A DNA stretch of 64,000 nucleotides from Bacteroides sp. (GTDB taxonomy: Bacteria; Bacteroidota; Bacteroidia; Bacteroidales; Bacteroidaceae): contig JAJQFD010000020.1 of assembly GCA_021201335.1 (NCBI GenBank), positions 1-64,000 of the forward strand. Reading direction: 5' to 3'. The notes under the pieces were generated by a model. The model was not told where the DNA came from. It saw only the letters and a list, made by a program, of their open reading frames with translations, and searched no databases. Both the position numbers and the translations under genes were made by a program. This document shows positions 56,950 to 64,000 of this stretch, piece after piece. Within the stretch, counting starts at the first letter, position 1. The number at the start of each line of letters is the position of its first letter.

Positions 56950-59900
56950 TTAAAAAGTAATGTTAGCACCCAGGGTAAATGTACGAGCCCGGGGATAGGA
57001 CCCAAAGTCCATATTGAGTGTTGGGAATATCCTCAGATTGCTATAAAATCCACTTTGTCCTGTTGGAGTAGCATTCACTTCCGGATCAACGCCCGAATAA
57101 CCTGTAATGGTAAAGAGATTATTTGCCGTTACATACACACGTACATTATCAATTTTTGCCTTACTGAGCAATTTTTTAGGTAAGGTATATCCTATTGTTA
57201 ATGTTTGCAGACGCAGATAGGAACCATCTTCCAGCCATTCTGAAGAAGTGATACCACTTTGATGATAAGGTAAATGATGTTTAGCATTCGCATTGAGGGA
57301 ATTCAACTCATCCGGAGTGGTCACCGCATATAAATTACCCGTAGCATCCACATTATAAACTTTGTATGCGTCGGCAACCCAGGAGGCACGCTGTTCACCA
57401 ATTCCATTGAATTCATGACCAGATGCGTTAATCATGGCAGCAACATTATAAACTTTTCCCCCGGCAACCCAGGTAAAGTTTGATGAAAGATCAAAGTTCT
57501 TGTAATTGAAGTTTAACTGAAAACTTCCCGTATGTTTCGGTATCACTGAACCCAAGCTAGTTGCATCTTCGAGGTCAACCGTTCCACTATCATCTACATC
57601 CTTGAATTTGGCAGCACCCGGGAAAGCAGTCTGTCCGGAAGGCAGATCAAACGGATGCATGTAAGTAGCGGTAAGGGCTCTTGAAATATCTGGCACACCA
57701 TCTTTCAGGATATACTGACCGTTAACATAGTTGAAATCGTCCACCGTATAATGACCATCACTTATGAATCCGCGTACCAGCCCGATCGGTTTACCTTCTT
57801 CAAACATGTAGTCGTTGGTAGGAACCAATGCCGAAGATCCCCAGTAGGAGGAATAAAGATATTGTTCCGCATTCGGAAGCTTATCCAGTTTATTACGGTT
57901 GTAATTATAGATAGCTCCGACATTGAAACGGAAATCACGGGTTTTGATTACATCCGCATTGACTGAAAGCTCGATTCCCCGGTTTGATGTCTGACCAAAA
58001 TTTTGGAACTGATAAGAATATCCGGTTGTATTGTCTACAGGTACAGCCATCAGCAAGTCTTTGGTAGTATTCCAATATACTTCAAGACTACCATTAATAC
58101 GATTATTCAGGAATCCAAAATCAAGACCAATATTGCGGGATATTGTTGTTTCCCATTTCAAATCAGGATTAGCAAGCAAACCGTCCGGACGATAGAATGA
58201 ACCGAATTCTCCGTTAATTGGGGTATGATTGCTACCTGACCCCAGACTTGACCATGTTTCGCGCCAAAGATTGGAACTGATATTATCTGCACCCGACGTA
58301 CCATAGGATAAGCGGAGTTTCAGATAGGAAAGCCAGTCTTTCGTACTTTCCATAAACGATTCTTCAGAAAGCCGCCATGCAATAGCTGCCGCAGGAAAAT
58401 ATCCCCACCGATTATTAGGAGCAAACTTGGAAGAACCATCCGAACGGAGAGTCGCTGTAAGAAGATAACGATCAAATAGGTTATAATTTAAACGTCCAAA
58501 GAATGATACGGTATGATCGGGAACCTCAATTTTATTGGTAGTAGATAGCGAAGTTGTTGCCGTATGAATCAGACCCATAGTCGTCTTATAGTCGAATGTA
58601 CTTGGATAACCACGCCCTTCTATTTTTGATGATTCGGATTCTGACTTCAGAACTTCATTTCCCAGAAGCATTGAAAACACATGGTCTTTACCCAAATCGA
58701 AATTATAATTCACGGTAGATACTGAACGTAGGCCTTCGCTTTGACCCCGAGTGAGGTTAGCGCGTTTGTCCCCGTTGGTATATCCGTTTTCATAATATGA
58801 GTTTTTAGAAGAACCCCGCGAGAGTGATAATTCGCTACGGGCCGTAAGACCTTTAATGATTTCCCAGGATAAAGCTGCCGAGAGCCTCAGTGAACGGGAA
58901 TGTGTTTTATCTGTAATATCATTAATCAGATCAACCGGATTGTGTTTATCGTCGATATTTGCTACACCAAAACCAAAACCCGAGGCAACTTCCGAATAAT
59001 CTACTCCACCCAATGGATTATCAATCGGACGATAGATATAGGCACCTGATACATCAGAACCTTTTCCATTAGTTACATTCTCACGGCCATTAGAGTTCGT
59101 TTCCGTATAACGTATATCCATATCCAAGTCGAGCCCTTTTGTCAGATTTTGCTGGAGTTTTAATGAAGCATTCAAGCGGTTGTAGTCAGAATTGATTTTA
59201 ATTCCTTCGTCATTGATATATCCAATCGTTGTATTAATTTTTGTCTTGTCATTACCGCCAGAAACAGTAACGTAGTGACTATGCGACAAAGCAGTTCGCA
59301 GCACATCATCCGTGTAATCATGTGCCTTTATATTGGCGTAATCTGCATAATGATTACCATATTTACTTCCCAGACCAAAATACTTTTCAACAGCATCTTG
59401 GTTGGCAGTTCCGCGTGAAGCGGCATAACTCCAGTTGTGCAGAATATACTCCTGTGCTGAAAGAGTTTCCAATGTCTTGGCAACGTTTTTTACCTGTACG
59501 TAACCGTCATACGAAACCTTAATACGTCCTTCTTTACCCTTCTTGATTGTTATAAGGATTACACCGTTTGCTCCCCGGGCTCCGTAAATAGCTGTAGAGG
59601 AAGCATCCTTTAATACATCAATGGATTCTATTTCTGAAGCAGGTATATCATTGATATTGCTTACCGGAAATCCATCGACTACATATAACGGATCGTTGGA
59701 CTGGGTGATTGAACCGCCTCCACGCACCCGTACCGATATAGTAGCCCCCGGACGACCGTCTTGCGAGGTTACATTTACACCCGGCAGACGACCTTGTAAT
59801 GCCTGTGCTACATTGGATACGGGATTAGCAGCAATTTCCTCCCCTTTCACCGAAGCTACTGCACCTGTCAGATCCCGGCGTTTAACTGTACCGTAACCAA

Positions 59901-60300
59901 TAACCACTACTTCTTCTAGAATTTCAGTATCTTCATTTAGCTGGATATTGATAAAACTTTTGCCTGCCACCGGAATATCCTGCTCTGTATAACCAATATA
60001 AGAAACATGTAATACTCCATTAGACGCCACATTTATGGTGAAATTACCGTCCATATCGGAAACAACTCCATTTGCTGTTCCTTTTTCCATAATTGTAGCA
60101 CCAATAATAGGATCACCGTTTGCATCTTTAACTGTACCTGAAATCCTGAGTTTGTTCTGGTTGGATGCCTGTTGTATTTCTGTCAGCGTCCCCTCTTCTA
60201 AAACAAACTCGGTGTTAGAAGTAAGAGCCAGCGAGAAATTACTTAAACTTAGGTAAACTGACGCTCCGAGCAACAGTATGGCCTTTTTCGTGTAATTCAT
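56950..60300 (-). CDS. SusC-family TonB-linked outer-membrane transporter
   Basis: 1116 aa. The signal peptide precedes a carboxypeptidase-regulatory-like domain (ISGTVKDANGDPIIGATIME), a TonB box and plug start (EEVVVIGYGTVKRRDLTGAV), the RagA/SusC signature (SNVAQALQGRLPGVNV, IESIDVLKDASSTAIYGARG) and a 22-strand barrel ending TFTLGANITF. It imports oligosaccharides across the outer membrane with its SusD partner, powered by TonB. It is the first gene of the operon, and a 458-bp regulatory interval separates it from the divergent pectin methylesterase. Confidence 0.96.
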   Translation of the reverse strand: MNYTKKAILLLGASVYLSLSNFSLALTSNTEFVLEEGTLTEIQQASNQNKLRISGTVKDANGDPIIGATIMEKGTANGVVSDMDGNFTINVASNGVLHVSYIGYTEQDIPVAGKSFINIQLNEDTEILEEVVVIGYGTVKRRDLTGAVASVKGEEIAANPVSNVAQALQGRLPGVNVTSQDGRPGATISVRVRGGGSITQSNDPLYVVDGFPVSNINDIPASEIESIDVLKDASSTAIYGARGANGVILITIKKGKEGRIKVSYDGYVQVKNVAKTLETLSAQEYILHNWSYAASRGTANQDAVEKYFGLGSKYGNHYADYANIKAHDYTDDVLRTALSHSHYVTVSGGNDKTKINTTIGYINDEGIKINSDYNRLNASLKLQQNLTKGLDLDMDIRYTETNSNGRENVTNGKGSDVSGAYIYRPIDNPLGGVDYSEVASGFGFGVANIDDKHNPVDLINDITDKTHSRSLRLSAALSWEIIKGLTARSELSLSRGSSKNSYYENGYTNGDKRANLTRGQSEGLRSVSTVNYNFDLGKDHVFSMLLGNEVLKSESESSKIEGRGYPSTFDYKTTMGLIHTATTSLSTTNKIEVPDHTVSFFGRLNYNLFDRYLLTATLRSDGSSKFAPNNRWGYFPAAAIAWRLSEESFMESTKDWLSYLKLRLSYGTSGADNISSNLWRETWSSLGSGSNHTPINGEFGSFYRPDGLLANPDLKWETTISRNIGLDFGFLNNRINGSLEVYWNTTKDLLMAVPVDNTTGYSYQFQNFGQTSNRGIELSVNADVIKTRDFRFNVGAIYNYNRNKLDKLPNAEQYLYSSYWGSSALVPTNDYMFEEGKPIGLVRGFISDGHYTVDDFNYVNGQYILKDGVPDISRALTATYMHPFDLPSGQTAFPGAAKFKDVDDSGTVDLEDATSLGSVIPKHTGSFQLNFNYKNFDLSSNFTWVAGGKVYNVAAMINASGHEFNGIGEQRASWVADAYKVYNVDATGNLYAVTTPDELNSLNANAKHHLPYHQSGITSSEWLEDGSYLRLQTLTIGYTLPKKLLSKAKIDNVRVYVTANNLFTITGYSGVDPEVNATPTGQSGFYSNLRIFPTLNMDFGSYPRARTFTLGANITF

Positions 60301-60521
60301 AAATTAATTGTTTTGATTAAACCTGATAAATTTTGTGCTAAAAGGAAGATCATCAAAGTATTAGATTATCTTCTTAAACAGATTCACATGGATAGGTCAC
60401 AAGGGTTTGCCCTTATTATACTTATCACATGTCTAAGTCTTAATTCCTAGTTTATTCATATCTCTGTGATTTTAAGGTGATACATTCATCTAGCTGCAAA
60501 TAACTTAATCTTTGGCCATAT

Positions 60522-60581
60522 GGAAGTGGAATATGTGCTCAAATCGGTTAACTTTTTGATTTGAGCGATTTGTATACTTCC
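60522..60581. promoter_or_regulatory. Two-tier dyad in the susC/pectin methylesterase intergenic region
   Basis: GGAAGT (60522-60527) and CTCAAATC (60538-60545) are mirrored by GATTTGAG (60558-60565) and ACTTCC (60576-60581) about one centre, with 10-, 12- and 10-nt gaps. It lies between divergent pectin genes and is a candidate binding site for a dimeric regulator. The rest of the interval 60301-60758 shows no gene. Confidence 0.45.
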
Positions 60582-60758
60582 ACAGGTGGAATCCAATCAA
60601 ATAATCTACTTTAAGATTGATGCCTCTACATTCTCCTTTTTATGCAGAAATACAGGAAGAAGAAAATCGACTCTTTCAGACAATTATTCCTCTTGAATAT
60701 GTGATAGTACTTATACTTTTGCTCAGTAAATGTTTAACCGATATAATAATTTTAGTGT

Positions 60759-61835
60759 ATGAAGATTACCTTTGTTACCTCTTTAATCATGCTGTTGTTT
60801 TTCTCAGCTTTTAATAGAGTATCCGCAAAAGTTACCCCGGATCTTATAGTGGCTAAAGATGGAAGTGGCAATTATACCACTTTACAAGCAGCCATTGATA
60901 TAGCTCCCGATCAGGGAAAAGAAAGGTTTGTGATTTATATAAAGAATGGTTTGTATAACACGGAAAAGTTAATTATCCCTGAAAATAAAACGAATCTAGT
61001 ATTGGTGGGAGAGAATAGTGATAAAACAATCATCAGCTATCACATTTACGATTGTAAAAGTCCGGAATCAGAAAATAAATGTCCGGCTGAATCCTGGGCA
61101 CTATGGAAGGATAATAGGCCTTTGATTCGCACCTCTGCCACATTAACTATCCTGGCAAGTGATTGCCTGCTCCAAAACCTTACCGTAGAAAATACAGCCG
61201 GACCAGTCGGCCAAGCTTTGGCCGTTACCCTCCGTGGAGACAGGATTGTATTTCGCGATTGCCGTCTCATAGGATATCAGGATACCGTCTTTATGTGGTC
61301 GGATGGGATGCGAAACTACTTTAAAAATTGTTTAGTTGTGGGCCGTACCGATTATATCTATGGAGGAGGAATTGGTTATTTCCAGTCTTGCGAAATCCGT
61401 AGTTACGGCGGAGGATGGATAACTGCTCCTTCGACTCCGGAAGACCAGCCGTATGGATTCGTATTCAACAACTGTAATTTCACTTATTCCCTGAATAGTC
61501 CTCGGCCGGGAGATGATGGTAAACCTGTAGCCATTGGCCGTCCCTGGCATAAATACCCGAAAGTAACTATATTAAATTCAGAGATGGGCGAAGAAATTCA
61601 TCCGGAAGGGTGGCCTACTACCTGGAACATGGAGTATGCTGATAGTAGCGGTAAGCTTCACCTGTATGAATATAATAATACCGGAAAAGGAGCTGATATG
61701 AGTAAACGGGCTAAATGGGTGGGTATAAGAGCGTTGAATAAAAAAGAAGTAAAGAATTATACGATAAAGCGAGTACTTGGCGGGGCGGACGGCTGGATAC
61801 CGGAGAAGGTGAAGGTATCTTTACAAGCTGATTAG
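60759..61835 (+). CDS. Pectin methylesterase (CE8)
   Basis: 358 aa with signal peptide (MKITFVTSLIMLLFFSAFN to SA). Right-handed beta-helix esterase that removes methyl groups from homogalacturonan and so exposes it to the PL1 pectate lyase at 3057-5744. The family motifs are present: GSGNYTTLQAAIDIAP, AVTLRGDRIVFRDCRLIGYQDTVF (acid/base Asp in GYQDT), VVGRTDYIYGGG, where plant enzymes have GxVDFIFG (nucleophile Asp), and AIGRPWHKYPKV with the active-site Arg and Trp. Secreted to periplasm or surface; no lipobox. It is transcribed divergently from susC. Confidence 0.92.
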   Translation: MKITFVTSLIMLLFFSAFNRVSAKVTPDLIVAKDGSGNYTTLQAAIDIAPDQGKERFVIYIKNGLYNTEKLIIPENKTNLVLVGENSDKTIISYHIYDCKSPESENKCPAESWALWKDNRPLIRTSATLTILASDCLLQNLTVENTAGPVGQALAVTLRGDRIVFRDCRLIGYQDTVFMWSDGMRNYFKNCLVVGRTDYIYGGGIGYFQSCEIRSYGGGWITAPSTPEDQPYGFVFNNCNFTYSLNSPRPGDDGKPVAIGRPWHKYPKVTILNSEMGEEIHPEGWPTTWNMEYADSSGKLHLYEYNNTGKGADMSKRAKWVGIRALNKKEVKNYTIKRVLGGADGWIPEKVKVSLQAD

Positions 61836-62080
61836 GTCATGTGGGAAAGTATTTCTTTTAGGTGCTATACCCCAAATTAACCACTAATCCTCATTAAATT
61901 GATGAAATGGGATACACAGGAATCATCATTATTCTTGTATTAATATTCTTATATTCAATTTTAATACATTTTATAAACCAACAGAAAACCAAAACTATTA
62001 TTGACATCATAAATCGCAAAAAACCAAAACCTTGACCACACAAACACCTGATTATCAACAATTTACAAATCATCAAAAAG

Positions 62081-62172
62081 GGTATATAACTAAGGGATCC
62101 CAAGGTATATAACTAAGCATCCCTTAGGTACGTACCTAAGGACCCTTTAGTTATATACCTTGGCACTCCTTA
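62081..62172. repeat. 23-bp tandem array forming a 64-bp palindrome
   Basis: Four units start at 62081, 62104, 62127 and 62150. Units 1 and 2 share GGTATATAACTAAG, unit 3 opens GGTACGTACCTAAGG and unit 4 GTTATATACCTTGG. Because the unit core is itself dyad-like, 62100-62163 forms a palindrome centred on GGTACGTACC: CCAAGGTATATAACTAA is mirrored exactly by TTAGTTATATACCTTGG, with one internal 6-nt mismatch. Confidence 0.85.
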
Positions 62173-62416
62173 ATTATACAAAATAGAGAAATTACAACAA
62201 CCCATCAATCGGAAGAAGATAACTAGCCGACGACTATAGAGATTTTTTGCATAAATATCCGAAAATGATTATCCGTCATTTCGAAATGGTAAAAAAATAT
62301 ATTGTTAAGAAAATATTCCAGGGAGAACATTCAAAACTACAAGATAAATATACAAGATCGAATTAATAAAGCGCTATACACGAATTTATTAACTTTAAAA
62401 TTCTAGAATTAATTTA

Positions 62417-62424
62417 TATCTTCG
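62417..62424 (+). promoter_or_regulatory. Variant -7 box of the SpeD operon
   Basis: TATCTTCG is one base from the consensus TAnnTTTG and lies 28 nt before the ATG at 62453. No -33 element found. Confidence 0.3.
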
Positions 62425-62452
62425 TATTCATATAACACAATAATAAAACACA

Positions 62453-63277
62453 ATGCAAAACTTTTTCAGTTCTGAAATTCTTCAATACTGGGACATTCTT
62501 AGCGAATATATTAATCCATTCTCTGTCCTGATATGGGGTATCCTCGGGGGTATTACAGCTTTTATTGCAACTCTGGTACTAATGATTTACTATCGTAAGA
62601 AGATACTGGTTCGCAGACGGCATTGGACCTTGAAAGTCCTTTCTTATTGCTACCTTGTTTTTCTTCCTCTTTTTATTGGTTTTTGCGCTATGCAATGGTC
62701 AGCATTGCATAATTGCGAAAAACAGATTGTGAAAAATATACCCAAATACCTGGGAGAGACCAATCAATTATTCAATACCTATATCCGTGCTGAGGTGGTA
62801 AAAATTGTTAGTGAAGAAATTCTCAAATCAAGTGGTCATGAATTATTAGACCAAGCCGTTGGTGGAGCACAGAACCTTGCAGGTGGCTTGTTGAAAACGG
62901 TAGGAGTCAGTTCTGGTAAATCGACATCAGAAGGAACAGCCGTTACGAATGCTCTTGCCGCTTATGTAAGCTCTTTCCTGGTGGAAACCGGATTTGTGCG
63001 CAAATATATCGTTTCCGAAATCAAAAAGAAGGTGGGAGATGTATTGCTTATGGATAAAAAACTCACGAATGAATTTTTCGATATAGAGATCAATAAAATA
63101 CTTGAGAGCGGAATCCTGAATACGGTGGTTGAAAAACATGTGAGGAATATATTTGGCAGTTTTAAACTGAATGTATGGCTTATGTTCCTGCTTGGAATGG
63201 CAATTCCGGTCATAGAGATTATTATTGCCAATAAATTGTATAAACACAAACCAGAAAATGAAGAAACACCTGTTTAA
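62453..63277 (+). CDS. Membrane protein of unknown function, first gene of a SpeD/DUF4178 operon
   Basis: 274 aa. Two membrane helices near the N-terminus (about residues 23-46, VLIWGILGGITAFIATLVLM, and 60-80, SYCYLVFLPLFIGFCAM) and one near the C-terminus (about 242-262, VWLMFLLGMAIPVIEIII) frame a soluble region of about 160 residues. That region has amphipathic helices and a small-residue segment (QAVGGAQNLAGGLLKTVG). I do not recognise the family. The 3' end overlaps speD by 20 nt, so the two are coupled and likely act together at the membrane. Confidence 0.75.
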   Translation: MQNFFSSEILQYWDILSEYINPFSVLIWGILGGITAFIATLVLMIYYRKKILVRRRHWTLKVLSYCYLVFLPLFIGFCAMQWSALHNCEKQIVKNIPKYLGETNQLFNTYIRAEVVKIVSEEILKSSGHELLDQAVGGAQNLAGGLLKTVGVSSGKSTSEGTAVTNALAAYVSSFLVETGFVRKYIVSEIKKKVGDVLLMDKKLTNEFFDIEINKILESGILNTVVEKHVRNIFGSFKLNVWLMFLLGMAIPVIEIIIANKLYKHKPENEETPV

Positions 63278-63623
63278 AGGGAGTCATATCTTGGCAGAAT
63301 TTTACGGTGTGTCAAATACATCCTATTTTGATGATTCTGCTCTTTGTACCTGTTTGGAATACGGTTGCCAGAAAGCAAATGTTACTTTACTAAAGTATGA
63401 CTATTCAATGTTTGATAACGGAGGGTATACAGCCTTTGCCCTATTGGAAGAATCACATATTTCAATCCATACTTATCCGGAATATCAGGCTATCTTTCTG
63501 GACGTATTTACTTGCGGTAATACCAATACCCGAATGATTGTGGATATATTGGAAGAGTATTACCAACCAACAGATAAAAAAGTGCAAATAATAGAGAGAG
63601 GAAAAGAAGATTTTAACCTATAA
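63258..63623 (+). CDS. speD: S-adenosylmethionine decarboxylase-like proenzyme (SpeD family)
   Basis: 121 aa from MKKHLFKGSHILAEFYGV; a longer in-frame start at 63225 lies deeper inside the upstream gene and is less likely. The self-processing site LLEESHISIHTYPE is intact: cleavage before the Ser would create the pyruvoyl cofactor, and the SIHTYPE and DVFTCG motifs hold the active-site His and Cys. Class 1B enzymes of this length make decarboxylated SAM, the aminopropyl donor for polyamines. No spermidine synthase is seen in the window. The membrane-protein and DUF4178 neighbours resemble the SpeD/DUF4178/DUF350 clusters predicted to make polyamine-type modifications. Confidence 0.9.
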   Translation: MKKHLFKGSHILAEFYGVSNTSYFDDSALCTCLEYGCQKANVTLLKYDYSMFDNGGYTAFALLEESHISIHTYPEYQAIFLDVFTCGNTNTRMIVDILEEYYQPTDKKVQIIERGKEDFNL

Positions 63624-63631
63624 ATCAGGAA

Positions 63632-64000
63632 GTGGAAAAAATATATAAACTAACCAAAGGTGATAACCTGGCTATTGATAATAAACCATACACTGTAAAA
63701 GGTGTGTTGGAATTAAAGCAAGCCAACTTTAGATGGAAAGAGTTCCTGCTAACAGATACAACCGGACAAGAAACGTGGCTGAATGTTGAACCGGCTACTC
63801 AGGAATTAATCCTTTACCGGGAAACGACTCAGCAGGATCGCCGCCTTATGGAAGAAAGAGAACATACTGTTTTCGAAACAGGAAAAGGAACTGTAATCCT
63901 TGCTAACAATATTCAGGGTATATCGAGAGGGAATACGGTAGAATTTGCCGATTATGTTTTTACCGAAAATGAACGGGAGCGATGGAGTTATGAGAAATGG
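63632..64000 (+). CDS. DUF4178-domain protein, cut by the window edge
   Basis: Open from GTG at 63632 to the end of the window (123 codons seen). GTG is chosen because the only other in-frame candidate after the upstream stop is ATA. The visible part has the DUF4178 pattern of a beta-rich unit: YTVKGVLELKQANFRWKEFL, a TGQETWLNVEP strand, then a second similar half (TVILANNIQGISRGNTVEFA, WSYEKW). It follows speD by 8 nt and is clearly in the same operon. The function of DUF4178 is not established. Confidence 0.75.
   Translation, partial: MEKIYKLTKGDNLAIDNKPYTVKGVLELKQANFRWKEFLLTDTTGQETWLNVEPATQELILYRETTQQDRRLMEEREHTVFETGKGTVILANNIQGISRGNTVEFADYVFTENERERWSYEKW

Larger units (their letters stand above)
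61836..62452. other. Gene-free interval before the SpeD operon
   Basis: About 620 AT-rich bases without a supported gene. It holds a 23-bp tandem array that is also a long palindrome (62081-62172) and a variant -7 box at 62417-62424. Confidence 0.55.

Noticed and set aside
61894..62103. 69-codon hydrophobic open frame on the minus strand
   Set aside because: It runs into the tandem palindrome array, its composition follows AT-rich noise, and no promoter or partner is seen.
8837..62172. CRISPR or guide-RNA array interpretation of the 22-bp repeats
   Set aside because: The whole unit drifts instead of alternating constant repeat and unique spacer, unit numbers are small, and no cas or nuclease genes are nearby.

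Overview
The window is chromosomal DNA from a Bacteroidales bacterium. The evidence is SusC/SusD proteins, a hybrid two-component regulator with a periplasmic propeller sensor, lipoprotein-rich polysaccharide loci, an hmu haem operon in the Porphyromonas/Bacteroides layout, and many Bacteroides-type -7 boxes (TAnnTTTG) upstream of genes. I cannot fix the genus; the gene set would fit Bacteroidaceae, Tannerellaceae or Dysgonomonadaceae.

Layout. 1-2961: two tandem tRNA-Asn genes, a PfkB-type sugar/nucleoside kinase and an S41 (Ctp/Prc) protease. 3057-8002: a two-gene pectin operon of lipoproteins, each with a fimbrillin-like N-terminal half fused to a pectate lyase or a beta-helix domain. 8997-30288: mostly housekeeping genes: YfhO-like membrane protein, ahcY, a PAS histidine kinase, an acyl-CoA ligase with an XRE-cupin regulator, topA, a beta-barrel/TPR pair, Nudix, ComF, PAP2 phosphatase, an NAD-dependent epimerase and RNase R. 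30471-33102: an unknown lipoprotein, then about 2 kb without a convincing large gene, holding repeats and palindromes. 33103-42617: the haem operon hmuYRSTUV on the minus strand. 42927-48651: a hybrid two-component regulator and a GH105 hydrolase. 49273-54486: a TonB receptor, a degenerate histidine-kinase paralogue, a second LytS-like kinase and a LytTR regulator. 54785-61835: susD/susC divergent from a pectin methylesterase. 62453-64000: the start of a SpeD/DUF4178 operon that runs off the right edge.

How it fits together. Pectate lyase, pectin methylesterase, GH105, SusC/D and the hybrid regulator make a dispersed pectin/rhamnogalacturonan programme. The hmu genes take up haem; HmuS (CobN-like) probably removes its iron.

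Two cross-cutting observations matter most. (1) Four genes (kinase, rnr, hmuR, one LytS-like kinase) are each broken by one base in an A/T run of 6-9. Two have lost a base and two have gained one, which points to homopolymer consensus errors or slippage rather than four independent pseudogenes. (2) Five gene-free intervals carry degenerate tandem arrays with a 21-23 bp period; two of them share a nearly identical unit although 40 kb apart. I do not recognise this repeat class, and it is the best candidate for something undescribed.
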